21,582 nucleotides of DNA from DAIDJM01 sp964250215. GTDB taxonomy: Bacteria; Pseudomonadota; Alphaproteobacteria; Acetobacterales; Acetobacteraceae. This document shows positions 8,878 through 16,863 of the stretch, piece after piece; positions within the stretch are counted from its first letter, which is position 1, and the number at the start of each line of letters is the position of its first letter. The stretch covers positions 1-21,582 of the forward strand of contig CAXUEX010000035.1 in the NCBI GenBank assembly GCA_964250215.1. The letters run 5' to 3'. Position numbers and translations under genes: made by a program. The notes beneath the pieces were generated by a model, which did not search any database, was not told the DNA's origin, and saw only the letters and a program-made list of their open reading frames with translations.

Positions 8878-9800
8878 TGGCCGTGCCCGCCATAGCCGCG
8901 AGCGCGGCCGCGCTGCCGGCCGAGTGGCGGGACTATTTCCGGCTGCTGAAGCCGCGCGTGGTGAGCCTGGTGGTGTTCACCGGCGCGTGCGGCATGGCCG
9001 TGGCGCCGGGGCACCTGCATCCGGTGCTGGCCTTGGCGGCGATCCTGTGCATCGCGGTGGCGGCCGGCGCGGCCGGTTGCCTGAACATGTGGTGGGAGCG
9101 CGATATCGACGCGCTGATGCGGCGCACGGCGAAGCGGCCCATCCCTGACGGGCGACTGGCACCGGGCGAGGCGCTGGCGTTCGGCGTGGCGCTGGCGGTG
9201 GGCAGCGTGATCGTGATGGGGCTGGCCACCAATCTGGTGGCGGCAACGCTGCTAGCCGTTTCGATTGCGTTTTACGTGCTCGTGTACACGATCTGGCTGA
9301 AGCCCAGGACGCCGCAGAATATTGTGATTGGCGGGGCCGCCGGTGCGTTTCCGCCGGTAATCGGCTGGGCGGCGGTGACCGGGCATGTGGGGGCGCTGCC
9401 GCTGCTGATGTTCGCGGCGGTGTTTTTGTGGACGCCGCCGCATTTCTGGTCGTTGGCGTTGTTCGCGTGCAAGGATTATGCGCGCGCGGGCGTGCCGATG
9501 CTGCCGGTGGTGGCCGGCGCCCGGGCGACGAGGCGGCAGATTTTTATCTATTCCGTGCTGCTGGCGATTGTTTCGGTTTTGCCGTGGGGGCTCGGGCTGG
9601 CCGGCGCGCTGTATGGGGCGGCCGCGGTGCTGCTGGGCCTGGGTTTTGTGGTGCAGGCGTGGCGAGTATTGCGGGACCGGCAGGATGAGGCCGGCGTCAG
9701 CCTGAGCGGCGACAAGCCGGCCAAGGCGGCGTTTCGTTTTTCCCTGATCTACCTTGCGGTGCTGTTTGCGGCGCTGGTGGCCGATCGGGCGATGATGTGA
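8877..9800 (+). CDS. ctaB: Heme O synthase (protoheme IX farnesyltransferase)
   Basis: This 307-residue UbiA-superfamily membrane prenyltransferase has about nine helices. It adds a farnesyl group to heme b to give heme O, the precursor of heme A for subunit I. The first Mg-prenyl-diphosphate motif is N70-x5-D76-x-D78 within CLNMWWERDIDALM, followed by RRTAKRPIP. The second polar loop is YTIWLKPRTPQNIVIGG, with AFPPVIGW after it. WTPPHFWSLAL is also characteristic of CtaB. The ATG overlaps the ctaD stop by one base, implying translational coupling. Its length is normal for the family. Confidence 0.96.
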
Positions 9801-9949
9801 TCGACGAGTATCCGCCAAGGCCTGGGATATTCGAGGCGGCTGAAATCCGGCGGCGGCAGCGCGGCCGCAATCTGGCGATGCTGTGGGTGCTGCTGGCCGT
9901 GGTCGTACTGTTCTTCGGGATCACGCTAGTAAAATTGTCGCACAGCTAA
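9797..9949 (+). CDS. CoxF-like small cytochrome oxidase-associated membrane protein
   Basis: This 50-residue protein starts with GTG overlapping the ctaB stop by 4 bp (GTGA). It has a short N-terminal tail, a basic RRRQRGRN motif (residues 18-25), one transmembrane helix (about 26-45) and a VKLSHS end. Alphaproteobacterial cox clusters commonly hold such a gene between ctaB and ctaG, with an RRxQRGRNxA motif before a single helix ending in TxVKL or TxVRL. It is often labelled CoxF and is thought to help oxidase assembly, but its exact role is not established. The frame ends at TAA 14 bp before the GC-only block, and the usual next gene, ctaG, is not present. Confidence 0.75.
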   Translation: MIDEYPPRPGIFEAAEIRRRQRGRNLAMLWVLLAVVVLFFGITLVKLSHS

Positions 9950-9962
9950 AGTAGCGGGGTGT

Positions 9963-10033
9963 GGGGGCCCGCCCGCGCCCCGGCGCCCGCCCCCCCCCCC
10001 CCCCCCCCGCGGGCCCGGGGCCCCCCCCCCCCC
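9963..10033. other. 71-nt block of only G and C, with 19-nt and 13-nt C runs (suspected assembly artefact)
   Basis: No A or T occurs from 9963 to 10033. It contains C runs at 9990-10008 and 10021-10033, and an inverted repeat GGGCCCGC (9965-9972) with GCGGGCCC (10009-10016). Neighbouring intergenic DNA does not look like this. It sits where ctaG is expected in this operon. A sequencing or gap-filling artefact is the simplest reading; a true GC hairpin is the alternative. Confidence 0.6.
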
Positions 10034-10052
10034 TTTCTTTCGGAGTTGAGAA

Positions 10053-10937
10053 ATGGACACGGCCACGATCGACACGGCAACGCAGGAAAGCGCTCTTTCG
10101 GCCTCCTCCGGCCTGAAGCAGCCCTATCATCTCGTCGATCCCAGCCCGTGGCCGATCATTGGCGCGCTGGGTGGCGGATTGTTGCTGTCCGGCATCGTGT
10201 TCGCGGCGCATTACGGCAATTACATCGTGCTGGGCCTGGGATTCGCCGTGGTGGCGTTCGTGGCCGCGAACTGGTGGCGCGACGTGGTGCGGGAAGCGCG
10301 GACGCCCGGGCTGCACACCCCGGTGGTGCAGCTTGGGCTGCGGTATGGCGTGACGCTGTTCATCGCCTCCGAAGTGATGTTCTTCGTGGGGTTCTTCTGG
10401 GCGTTCTTTCATTTCGCGCTGTATCCGGGGCACGTGCTGCACCCGGCCGATGTGGCGGCGGCGGTGAACACGGTATGGCCGCCGCCGGGCATCCACACGT
10501 TCGATCCGTTCAAGATCCCGTTCATGAACACGATGATCCTGCTGCTTTCCGGCTGCACGGTGACATGGGCGCATCATGCGCTCATCGAGGGCGACCGGAA
10601 GCACCTGATCATGGGTCTGGGGCTGACGATCCTGCTGGGCATGAGCTTCACCACGCTGCAATATTTGGAATACAGCGATGCGCCGTTCCACTTTGCGGGC
10701 GGCGGAATTTATCCATCCGTGTTCTTCCTGGCCACCGGTTTTCACGGCTTCCACGTGCTGGTGGGCACGTGTTTCCTGATCGTGTGCTGGTTCCGGGCGC
10801 GCGACGATCAGTTTTCGCCCCAGCGCCATTTCGGCTTCGAGGCGGCGGCCTGGTATTGGCACTTCGTCGATGTCGTTTGGCTGTTCCTGTTCGTGTTCAT
10901 CTACGTCTGGGGATCGGGCGTGCCCGTCTCTGAATAG
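10053..10937 (+). CDS. coxC: Cytochrome c oxidase subunit III
   Basis: This 294-residue membrane protein (also called ctaE) has seven predicted helices. It starts with a cytoplasmic tail reaching KQPYHLVDPSPWPI, the conserved opening of subunit III. Other typical stretches are ANWWRDVVREA, LFIASEVMFFVGFFWAFFH, the GFHGFHVLVGT loop, and a C-terminal AAWYWHFVDVVWLFLF. Subunit III stabilises the catalytic subunit and keeps proton uptake efficient; it holds no redox centre. GGAG lies 7 nt before the ATG. The coding sequence is intact, although the DNA just upstream is the GC-only block, so its link to the ctaB mRNA is uncertain. Confidence 0.97.
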   Translation: MDTATIDTATQESALSASSGLKQPYHLVDPSPWPIIGALGGGLLLSGIVFAAHYGNYIVLGLGFAVVAFVAANWWRDVVREARTPGLHTPVVQLGLRYGVTLFIASEVMFFVGFFWAFFHFALYPGHVLHPADVAAAVNTVWPPPGIHTFDPFKIPFMNTMILLLSGCTVTWAHHALIEGDRKHLIMGLGLTILLGMSFTTLQYLEYSDAPFHFAGGGIYPSVFFLATGFHGFHVLVGTCFLIVCWFRARDDQFSPQRHFGFEAAAWYWHFVDVVWLFLFVFIYVWGSGVPVSE

Positions 10938-10941
10938 GCGC

Positions 10942-11289
10942 GTGGCCTCGCCCGGGCTCTGGCCGGCGGTGCTTTCGTGCCGCTGTCCGCGATGCGGCAA
11001 GGGGCGGCTGTTTTCGGGCTGGATTCGCATGGCGGAAAGGTGTTCGGCGTGTGGGCTGGATTTTTCCCGCATCGATATCGGCGACGGGTTCGTGGTGCCG
11101 ACTCTGATCGTGCTGGGCGCTATCGTGGTGGCCGCGGCGATGTGGGTGGATTTTTCGTACACGCCACCGCTCTGGGTTCATGCCGTGGTGTGGCCGCCGA
11201 TTACTTTGCTGCTGTCGCTGGCGATGACGCGGTATTTAAAGAGCTTTCTCGCGGTGCAGCAATACCGGGTGCTGCCGGAGACGCTATAG
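10942..11289 (+). CDS. DUF983 family membrane protein
   Basis: This 115-residue protein starts at a GTG four bases after the coxC stop. An N-terminal zinc-ribbon-like unit has CPRC (C15, C18) and CSAC (C34, C37), with the family signature GKGRLFSGW between them and GLDFSRIDIGDGF after. Two transmembrane helices follow (about 52-70 and 77-97), separated by a YTPPLWVH loop. DUF983 genes sit next to subunit III in many alphaproteobacterial cox clusters, which suggests an assembly or stability role, but none is proven. SURF1, often next in line, is absent; the converging glycosyltransferase gene overlaps the last 89 bp. Confidence 0.85.
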   Translation: MASPGLWPAVLSCRCPRCGKGRLFSGWIRMAERCSACGLDFSRIDIGDGFVVPTLIVLGAIVVAAAMWVDFSYTPPLWVHAVVWPPITLLLSLAMTRYLKSFLAVQQYRVLPETL

Positions 11290-12829
11290 CGGCGCTGCTC
11301 GGCATGCCCGCCGATTGCAAAATCTGGAAGCGTTGGAAAGTTGCGGCTGGCGCGTAGTGGGCTGCGATATACCGGTCGAGCACGCGAACGCCGCTGCTGC
11401 GAGCGCTGGCGTTCGGTTCGACAACGTGGGTAAACACGTCTTCGAGCACCACGAGCTTCGGTTTCGCGCTTTGCAGTTCGCGCACGATCGCCTGCTGGAT
11501 AGGCAGCGAGGTTTGCAGTCCAGGATCGAAATGATACCACTTCGTCGCCGGCACGCGGGCCGCGAGGAAATAGAACGCGACATCGTTGGCGAAGATGCGG
11601 TCGTGCGCCGGCAGGCCGACGAAAATCGGGTCGGCGGCGCCGGTATGCGCATCTACATAGGCGATGGCCTCGCGGGTTGGCTGGTCCACGATCATGCAAG
11701 CCAGGCGAGGCGGCCCGGCGCAGGAAGCCGGCAGATCGCGCCAACTCGCTTTCAGCCGGGGCAACATGCCTTGCGCCGGATAGATCGAGCAGAAGGCGAA
11801 ACCGGCGGCGACCGCGGTTGTGAGCGGGCGCCAGGTTCCCGTTCGCCACGCAGCGGCCAACAGGGGCAGCGCGGCAAGATAGCCGCCGGCGATGTGCCGC
11901 GGGCTCAGACGCACCAAGCCCTTCGCATAAAGCACGAGCGTGGCAAGGGCGAGGCAGAGAAGCCAGGCGGCGGCCGCGCGGTTGTTTCGGTACCAGAGCT
12001 GCACCAGCGCTGGCAGGGCAGCCAGGCAGGCGAGAGGCGGCAGGAAGACGCTGGCGGCGATGGGGGTTGTGCGGATATCCGCAAAGCTTGGCGCCGGCAG
12101 GGCGCGCGTCGCGGCGTAAGTCTGGGCGGGGAAGGCGATCACGTCGAACCACAGGCCGGGCAAGGCGCCGAGCGCCGCCAGTGTCAGCAGAAGCGGCAGG
12201 GCGATCACAGTGAAGCCCGCGAGCACAAAGGGCAGCATGGCGCGCGCAATCGGCAGCAGGCCGATTGATCCGGCCGCGAGCAGGGCCACGCCGACATCGT
12301 ACCGGAATAGGGTGACGATACCGAAACACATCCCGGCCGCGAGCGCGGCGCGCCGGTTGCCGTGCAGCGCCGGGCGCAATGCGGCCAGGCCGGCGAAACC
12401 GGCGGCAATGGCGGGCAGCAGCGGATAGCCAAAGGCGATCGATAGGCCGGCGAGCCACATGCCGGCGGCGAGTGCGGCGGCCAGCGCCAATACCCGGCCG
12501 GCGGCCGGCGCGGCGACGCGGTACACCAGTGCAACGATCGCCGCGTGCACCAGCGCGTCCCACACGCGCTCGACCCACACGGCTGGCCGGATCGAATGGA
12601 ACAGCGCGGCCAGCACGGCGAACTGGCCGGGTCCGTAATTGACGTAGAAATCGCGATGCGGCACCGCACCGTCAAGCAGGCGCATCGCACCGGTGAGCAC
12701 GATGCCTTCGTCGTATGGGTTGAGGTTCCGATCCGATGTGAGAAGAAAGCCTGCGGTGAGGCCGGCGATCGAAGCGGCGGCGGCGAGCCGGGCGAGCCAC
12801 GGGCGCGACGCTGGGGGGAGAGATAGCAT
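11201..12829 (-). CDS. GT-C type (ArnT/PMT-like, family 39-like) membrane glycosyltransferase
   Basis: This is a 542-residue protein with about 11 hydrophobic helices in the first 400 residues and a soluble C-terminal part. The first large periplasmic loop starts with NPYDEGIVLTGAMRLLDG and continues VPHRDFYVNYGPGQF. The D40-E41 pair there is where GT-C enzymes keep the acid that acts on the lipid-linked sugar. Such enzymes move a sugar from a polyprenyl phosphate onto lipid or protein on the periplasmic side; donor and acceptor here are unknown. The C-terminal region (VDQPTREAIAYVDAHTG, then DPIFVG and FYFLAARVPATKWYHF) is common in this group. The start is ATG with a poor ribosome site. Its last 29 codons lie antisense to the DUF983 gene. 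Confidence 0.75.
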   Translation of the reverse strand: MLSLPPASRPWLARLAAAASIAGLTAGFLLTSDRNLNPYDEGIVLTGAMRLLDGAVPHRDFYVNYGPGQFAVLAALFHSIRPAVWVERVWDALVHAAIVALVYRVAAPAAGRVLALAAALAAGMWLAGLSIAFGYPLLPAIAAGFAGLAALRPALHGNRRAALAAGMCFGIVTLFRYDVGVALLAAGSIGLLPIARAMLPFVLAGFTVIALPLLLTLAALGALPGLWFDVIAFPAQTYAATRALPAPSFADIRTTPIAASVFLPPLACLAALPALVQLWYRNNRAAAAWLLCLALATLVLYAKGLVRLSPRHIAGGYLAALPLLAAAWRTGTWRPLTTAVAAGFAFCSIYPAQGMLPRLKASWRDLPASCAGPPRLACMIVDQPTREAIAYVDAHTGAADPIFVGLPAHDRIFANDVAFYFLAARVPATKWYHFDPGLQTSLPIQQAIVRELQSAKPKLVVLEDVFTHVVEPNASARSSGVRVLDRYIAAHYAPAATFQRFQILQSAGMPSSAAIASPAAPGIAAPRESSLNTASSPATAAK

Positions 12830-12889
12830 TGCCGGCTGGCGATACTTATTTCGAACCCGCCGCGCAAGATGCCGGTGGCGGCAGCCGCG

Positions 12890-14590
12890 TTACCTCAGGC
12901 GATAGATCTTCACCTGATAATCGTCGTAGGTGCCGATTGCGTCGGTGAAGCTTCCGGCACCGTCAAGCGCGAATGCCGTGCGGTTGGTGGCGTGCGAGGG
13001 ATCGTAGCGCTCGTTGGTATCGTACACGATGGTGGCATGCCGGTTGGCCATTTGCGGCACGGTGAAGGTGAGCCGGGCACCGCCGTTGCCGCGCCGCATC
13101 GATTGCGCAATGAGGTAATCGGCGCCGTTGTAGGCTTTCAGCAGCGCCGCGCCGGGCACGGCCGGATTGTCGGTTGCAATCGTCAGGTCGCCGCCGGAAC
13201 AGGATCGCGCGGTGCTGAGCGTGCCGCTGCTGTAGTCGAGTTGGTCCATCGAGCAGCCGCCCACGCTGGGTGCGTTCAGGATCGGCGCGTGGTGCAGCAC
13301 CGTCCGATCGACATACTGGATGTTGTCGAACACCGCGGTGGCGGCGCTGCCACCAAGGGCGGAATCGCCGAGGCAGAACGAGTAGCTGGTGCTGTCGTGG
13401 CAAAACCATTCGATGCCGTTGGCGCCGGCAATAACGCTCATCCATACCTCGGCCGCGACCTGGGCGGCGGTGGGCCGGTACTCGTTGCCATTCACCACGC
13501 AAACATTCGTGGAAGCCACGCAGTCGGCATTGTTGACGCCGCCCGCCACGGTAATGGTTTCGTTGCCGTTGGAACCGGTAGCCGGTGCGCTTAGCGTCGC
13601 GTGCTTGGCATCCTGCACCGCCACGATCTTGGCGCCGCTCGGCAAATCCGAACCCTGCACGCCCAGGCCAATCCAAGCGCTGCCGAATTGCTGTGGGCCG
13701 GTGGCAACCAGCGTTGTCGATCCGGCGGTCACGCTCGCCGGCATGTTGTCTTGCGCCGACGACAGGCCGAAATTGTCGCTGCCGGATTCGACATACGCCC
13801 AGACCGGCTGCCCGGCCGCCGCGAAATGCGCCAGCGCGCGCACCGACAGGCCCTGCATGAACAGCGAGTCGTTCGGCACGGTGCTGTAATTGCTGCCGCC
13901 GACGCCGAGATCGGCCCGGGCGTAGGGCGACGTGACCGGGTAGTAGTCCATCGAGGCGACGCCGGTGGCCTGCAACGCCGCCTCGTCCCAGGCCAGGCAT
14001 TCGGAAGGGTTGTGCTGCCATTGCGGCTGGATCATCCAGTCGGTCTGGTTCAGCGTGACCAGGCGCGTGGGATCGTAGCTGTGGATGCCCGCGATCACCT
14101 GCGGCACATCCTGCATCGCGATCTGGCCCTGGCCCGGCTGGCATTGCGGCTCGTCGCCGGCATTGTAGCCAATCAGATTGGCCTGGGCGCCCTGCGATTG
14201 CGCGAGCGCCAGAATGGAGGCGACCGAGAGGTTCGACGTGTTCTGGTTCCAGGGCACGTTGATGCCGCCGACGACATACAGGCCGTTCTGCTTGATGGCG
14301 GCCAGTTCGCCCTGGTCGGCGCCGAACTGTTCCGGCCAGTCGGCACCCTGCCCCAGCATGATGTTCATGTGCGCGGCGGCGGCGGCGGCGGCGTTCGTGG
14401 GATAGGGGCCGCTATGGCCGGTGCCGTTCGCCTGCTGCCACCACACCGCGAGCGGGAAAAAGGCGGGCGATGTGGGCGGCCCGTTCGGCGGCGGCGCGGG
14501 CGGTGCGACCGGCTGCGCCTGGCAGGATGGAAAGGCGATGGCTATCGCCAGCAGCAGCGAACTTCCGGCCGTGGCCATAAGCTGAAACAT
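12890..14590 (-). CDS. Secreted glycoside-hydrolase-like protein with an inserted beta-rich segment
   Basis: This 566-residue protein has a signal peptide ending near CQAQ (residue 26), with a cysteine at 23 that might allow lipidation. A proline-rich linker (27-45) and a TIM-barrel-like part follow. Barrel strands include YVVGGINVPW, LIGYNAGDEP with E147, GVASMDYYPV, PVWAYVESG with E269, and GIEWFCH. E147 and E269 would fit the acid/base and nucleophile of a clan-A type hydrolase, which is inference. Residues about 285-350 form an insertion of the TAGSTTLVAT / LPSGAKIVAVQDAKHATLSAPATG type. A C-terminal beta domain (about 465-566) ends YDDYQVKIYRLR. The ATG at 14590 has GGGGGG 8 nt upstream. 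The substrate is unknown. The glycosyltransferase gene follows after 60 bp. Confidence 0.6.
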   Translation of the reverse strand: MFQLMATAGSSLLLAIAIAFPSCQAQPVAPPAPPPNGPPTSPAFFPLAVWWQQANGTGHSGPYPTNAAAAAAAHMNIMLGQGADWPEQFGADQGELAAIKQNGLYVVGGINVPWNQNTSNLSVASILALAQSQGAQANLIGYNAGDEPQCQPGQGQIAMQDVPQVIAGIHSYDPTRLVTLNQTDWMIQPQWQHNPSECLAWDEAALQATGVASMDYYPVTSPYARADLGVGGSNYSTVPNDSLFMQGLSVRALAHFAAAGQPVWAYVESGSDNFGLSSAQDNMPASVTAGSTTLVATGPQQFGSAWIGLGVQGSDLPSGAKIVAVQDAKHATLSAPATGSNGNETITVAGGVNNADCVASTNVCVVNGNEYRPTAAQVAAEVWMSVIAGANGIEWFCHDSTSYSFCLGDSALGGSAATAVFDNIQYVDRTVLHHAPILNAPSVGGCSMDQLDYSSGTLSTARSCSGGDLTIATDNPAVPGAALLKAYNGADYLIAQSMRRGNGGARLTFTVPQMANRHATIVYDTNERYDPSHATNRTAFALDGAGSFTDAIGTYDDYQVKIYRLR

Positions 14591-14635
14591 GCACCGATCC
14601 CCCCGACCAGACCACAACCCAGAGTAACCGCGTCT

Positions 14636-14665
14636 TAACTACTCCAGGTTGCATCAGCCCGTCAA
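14636..14665 (-). promoter_or_regulatory. Possible sigma70-type promoter for the secreted hydrolase-like gene
   Basis: On the minus strand, TTGACG (14665-14660) is followed after 18 nt by TAGTTA (14641-14636), in an unusually AT-richer stretch of the 150-bp gap, about 45 nt before the ATG. The -35 match is good and the -10 match is weak. Confidence 0.35.
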
Positions 14666-14740
14666 AAAGGAATTTACGGGAGGGTAGCTGAGAGTATTTC
14701 CACGTACGGTTGGGCGGAACCTGCGGCTTCCAGCCCCGCA

Positions 14741-15487
14741 TCACAGGAACGCCTCGCGCTCCACAAGCGCGTTCACCAGCAGGATCGCTTCGGCGGCAAG
14801 CAACGCGGGGAGTTCAATGCGGGCTTCGCGGACGCGGCCTTGCTCCAGCGCGATGCCGCGGGCGATGCCGGGCAGCGCGCCGTCTTCCAGCGGCGGCGTG
14901 CGCCACTCGCCGTCGATGCGGGCAAACACATTGGCGGCGGAGGCTTCGGCGACGTGGCCTTGCGTGTTGAGCAGGATGGCATCGTCGGCGCCCCGCCGCT
15001 CGGCTTCCATACGGGCGAGCACGCTATCCAGCATGGCGAGGGATTTGATGCGCGACAGCGGCGAAAATTCGTTGCGACGGGTGTTCGAGGCGACGATCAG
15101 ACGGGCCGGCGAGGGCGTCGGCAGCGGCGTAGCCGCAATCACCAGCGTGGGTTCGGGATCGCGCGGCGGCAGCAGGCCGCGGGCGGCAGGGCCGCGGGTG
15201 AGCGTGATTCGGATGGCGGCGGCGATCAGGCCCGAAGCGGCGAACACCGCGAGTGCGGCTTGTTCCACCTCCACATCTTCTTGCCGCAGCGGAATGCCGA
15301 GAAGCGCGGCACCCTGACGCAGCCGGGCGAAATGCCGCCGCGCGTGCCGCACCTTGCCGTTCTCGGCACGCAGCGTCTCATACACGCCATCGCCGAGCGT
15401 GAAGCCGCGGTCGTGCGGCATGATGCGGGCCTGGCTGGCGGGCCGCAACTCGCCGGCCATCCACACCACGGGATCGGGGATGTTCAC
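14741..15487 (-). CDS. pabC: Class IV aminotransferase, probable 4-amino-4-deoxychorismate lyase
   Basis: This is a 248-residue fold-type IV PLP enzyme. The opening HDRGFTLGDGVYETLR (residues 25-40) is the family signature. The PLP lysine is K148 in SRIKSLAMLDSVLA, and E181 in GHVAEASAANVF is the conserved glutamate near the cofactor nitrogen. PabC releases pyruvate from aminodeoxychorismate to give p-aminobenzoate for folate. D-amino acid and branched-chain aminotransferases share the fold, but the 4-bp overlap (GTGA) with pabB makes PabC the best call. The start is GTG at 15487; an ATG nine codons in (residue 10) is possible but would trim the first strand. It is the last gene of the six-gene minus-strand run. 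Confidence 0.85.
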   Translation of the reverse strand: MNIPDPVVWMAGELRPASQARIMPHDRGFTLGDGVYETLRAENGKVRHARRHFARLRQGAALLGIPLRQEDVEVEQAALAVFAASGLIAAAIRITLTRGPAARGLLPPRDPEPTLVIAATPLPTPSPARLIVASNTRRNEFSPLSRIKSLAMLDSVLARMEAERRGADDAILLNTQGHVAEASAANVFARIDGEWRTPPLEDGALPGIARGIALEQGRVREARIELPALLAAEAILLVNALVEREAFL

Positions 15488-16863
15488 GGCGTGAAAGCCG
15501 CGAGCAGCGGGGCGAGCTTCAGGCGCATTTCAGCATATTCGTCCGCGGGATCGCTGTCGGCAACGATGCCGCCGCCGGCATGGGCGAAGATGCGGTGCCG
15601 GGTCAGCACCAACGTGCGGATCAGGATGCTGGCGTCCATCGCGCCGTCGAAGCCGATCCAGGCGAGCGTGCCGCAATAGGGGCCGCGGGGAACAGGCTCC
15701 AACTCGGCGATGATCTGCATGGCGCGGCGTTTCGGGGCGCCGGTGATGGAGCCGCCGGGGTGCAACGCGCGCAGCAGATCGACGGCGCCCAGGCCGGGGC
15801 GGAGGCGCGCTTCGATGGCGGAGACAAGGTGGTGGATGCGTGGGAAGGTTTCGAGCGCGCAAAGGGCGGGCACGCGGATGCTGCCAATTTCGGCGACGCG
15901 GCCGATATCGTGGCGCAGCAGATCGGCGATCATGAGGTTTTCGGCGCGGTCCTTGCTGCTGGCGAGCAGCGCGCGGGCGAAGGCGGCATCGTGTTCCGGC
16001 GTTTCGCCGCGCGGCCGCGTGCCCTTGATCGGGCGCGCTTCGATGCGGCCGTCCGCGGTGAGCCGCACGAGGCGTTCGGGGCTTGCGCTGGCGATGGCGA
16101 GATCGGGGCCGGCATCGAGAAACGCGGCGAACGGGGCGGGGCTGGCGCGCGCGAGGGCCAGGTGCAGCGCGGCTACATCGAGGTTCGGTGGTCTCGGCGC
16201 GCTGGCACGGGCCGTGATGTTGGCCTGGTAGATGTCGCCAGCTTCGATATAGGCCTGCGCCGCGCGGATGCGGCTGTCGTGCGTGGCGCGCGATGTTTCG
16301 TGCCGCCAGTGCAGCGCCGGTGGCGGCGGGGTGGCGCACGGTTGGTTCAAGGCGCGGCGCACATCGCGGGCTTCGGCTGGATTCTCGGTGGCGAGCCAGG
16401 CGCGGCGGAGATGCCGATCGAAGCCGAGCAGGTTGCGGTAGAAGCCGAATGCCAGGCTGGGCATTCCGGGCGGCAGTGCATGCGCCGACGCCGGATGCAG
16501 GGTTTGCGGCAGTTCGTAGCCCAGAAAGCCGATCGCGAGGCCGGGCGGGAAGGGCAGGGGGGAGCGCGCGGGCGCTTGTTGCAAAGCCGCAATCTCCTGC
16601 GCAAGCGCGGCGAAGGGATCGAGCGGCACGGCCTTGCCGTCGCGCAGCACGGTTGCGTTCTCCGCGCGCAATTTGCGGAACGGCTGCCACGCGAGCAGGC
16701 TGAAGCGGCTGCGCTCACCGATCGGGCCGCGGCTGTCGAGAAAGGCCGGGCGGCGGTCGCGCAGTGCCAGGAAGGCGGTTTCGGGTTCGATCCAGGGCAG
16801 CTCGTGCCACGTGCCGCGCGTGGCGGGCGACGGCGCGAGCGTGGCTTCAGACGCCGAAATCAC
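15484..16863 (-). CDS. pabB: Aminodeoxychorismate synthase component I
   Basis: This 459-residue chorismate-utilising enzyme adds ammonia from a glutaminase partner to chorismate. The N-terminal part is variable, with GFLGYELPQTL near 112. The catalytic core runs from GDIYQANITAR (209) through PIKGTRPRGE (278-287), NLMIADLLRHDIGRV and GSITGAPKRRAM (371-382). K280 in PIKGT, in place of the alanine of anthranilate synthase (PIAGT), marks the PabB type. The start is a GTG at 16863 overlapping the SCO stop by 17 bp, without a clear ribosome site, so coupling to SCO translation is likely. No glutaminase component (pabA or trpG) is nearby. Confidence 0.93.
   Translation of the reverse strand: MISASEATLAPSPATRGTWHELPWIEPETAFLALRDRRPAFLDSRGPIGERSRFSLLAWQPFRKLRAENATVLRDGKAVPLDPFAALAQEIAALQQAPARSPLPFPPGLAIGFLGYELPQTLHPASAHALPPGMPSLAFGFYRNLLGFDRHLRRAWLATENPAEARDVRRALNQPCATPPPPALHWRHETSRATHDSRIRAAQAYIEAGDIYQANITARASAPRPPNLDVAALHLALARASPAPFAAFLDAGPDLAIASASPERLVRLTADGRIEARPIKGTRPRGETPEHDAAFARALLASSKDRAENLMIADLLRHDIGRVAEIGSIRVPALCALETFPRIHHLVSAIEARLRPGLGAVDLLRALHPGGSITGAPKRRAMQIIAELEPVPRGPYCGTLAWIGFDGAMDASILIRTLVLTRHRIFAHAGGGIVADSDPADEYAEMRLKLAPLLAAFTP

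Noticed and set aside
14378..14397. GCG/GGC triplet run
   Set aside because: It encodes the poly-alanine helix (about residues 67-73) of the secreted hydrolase-like protein; no sign of a separate repeat element.
14700..14740. Possible terminator after pabC (TGCGGCTTCCAGCCCCGCA)
   Set aside because: The arms pair only with a two-base bulge and no T-tract follows, so it is too weak to call.
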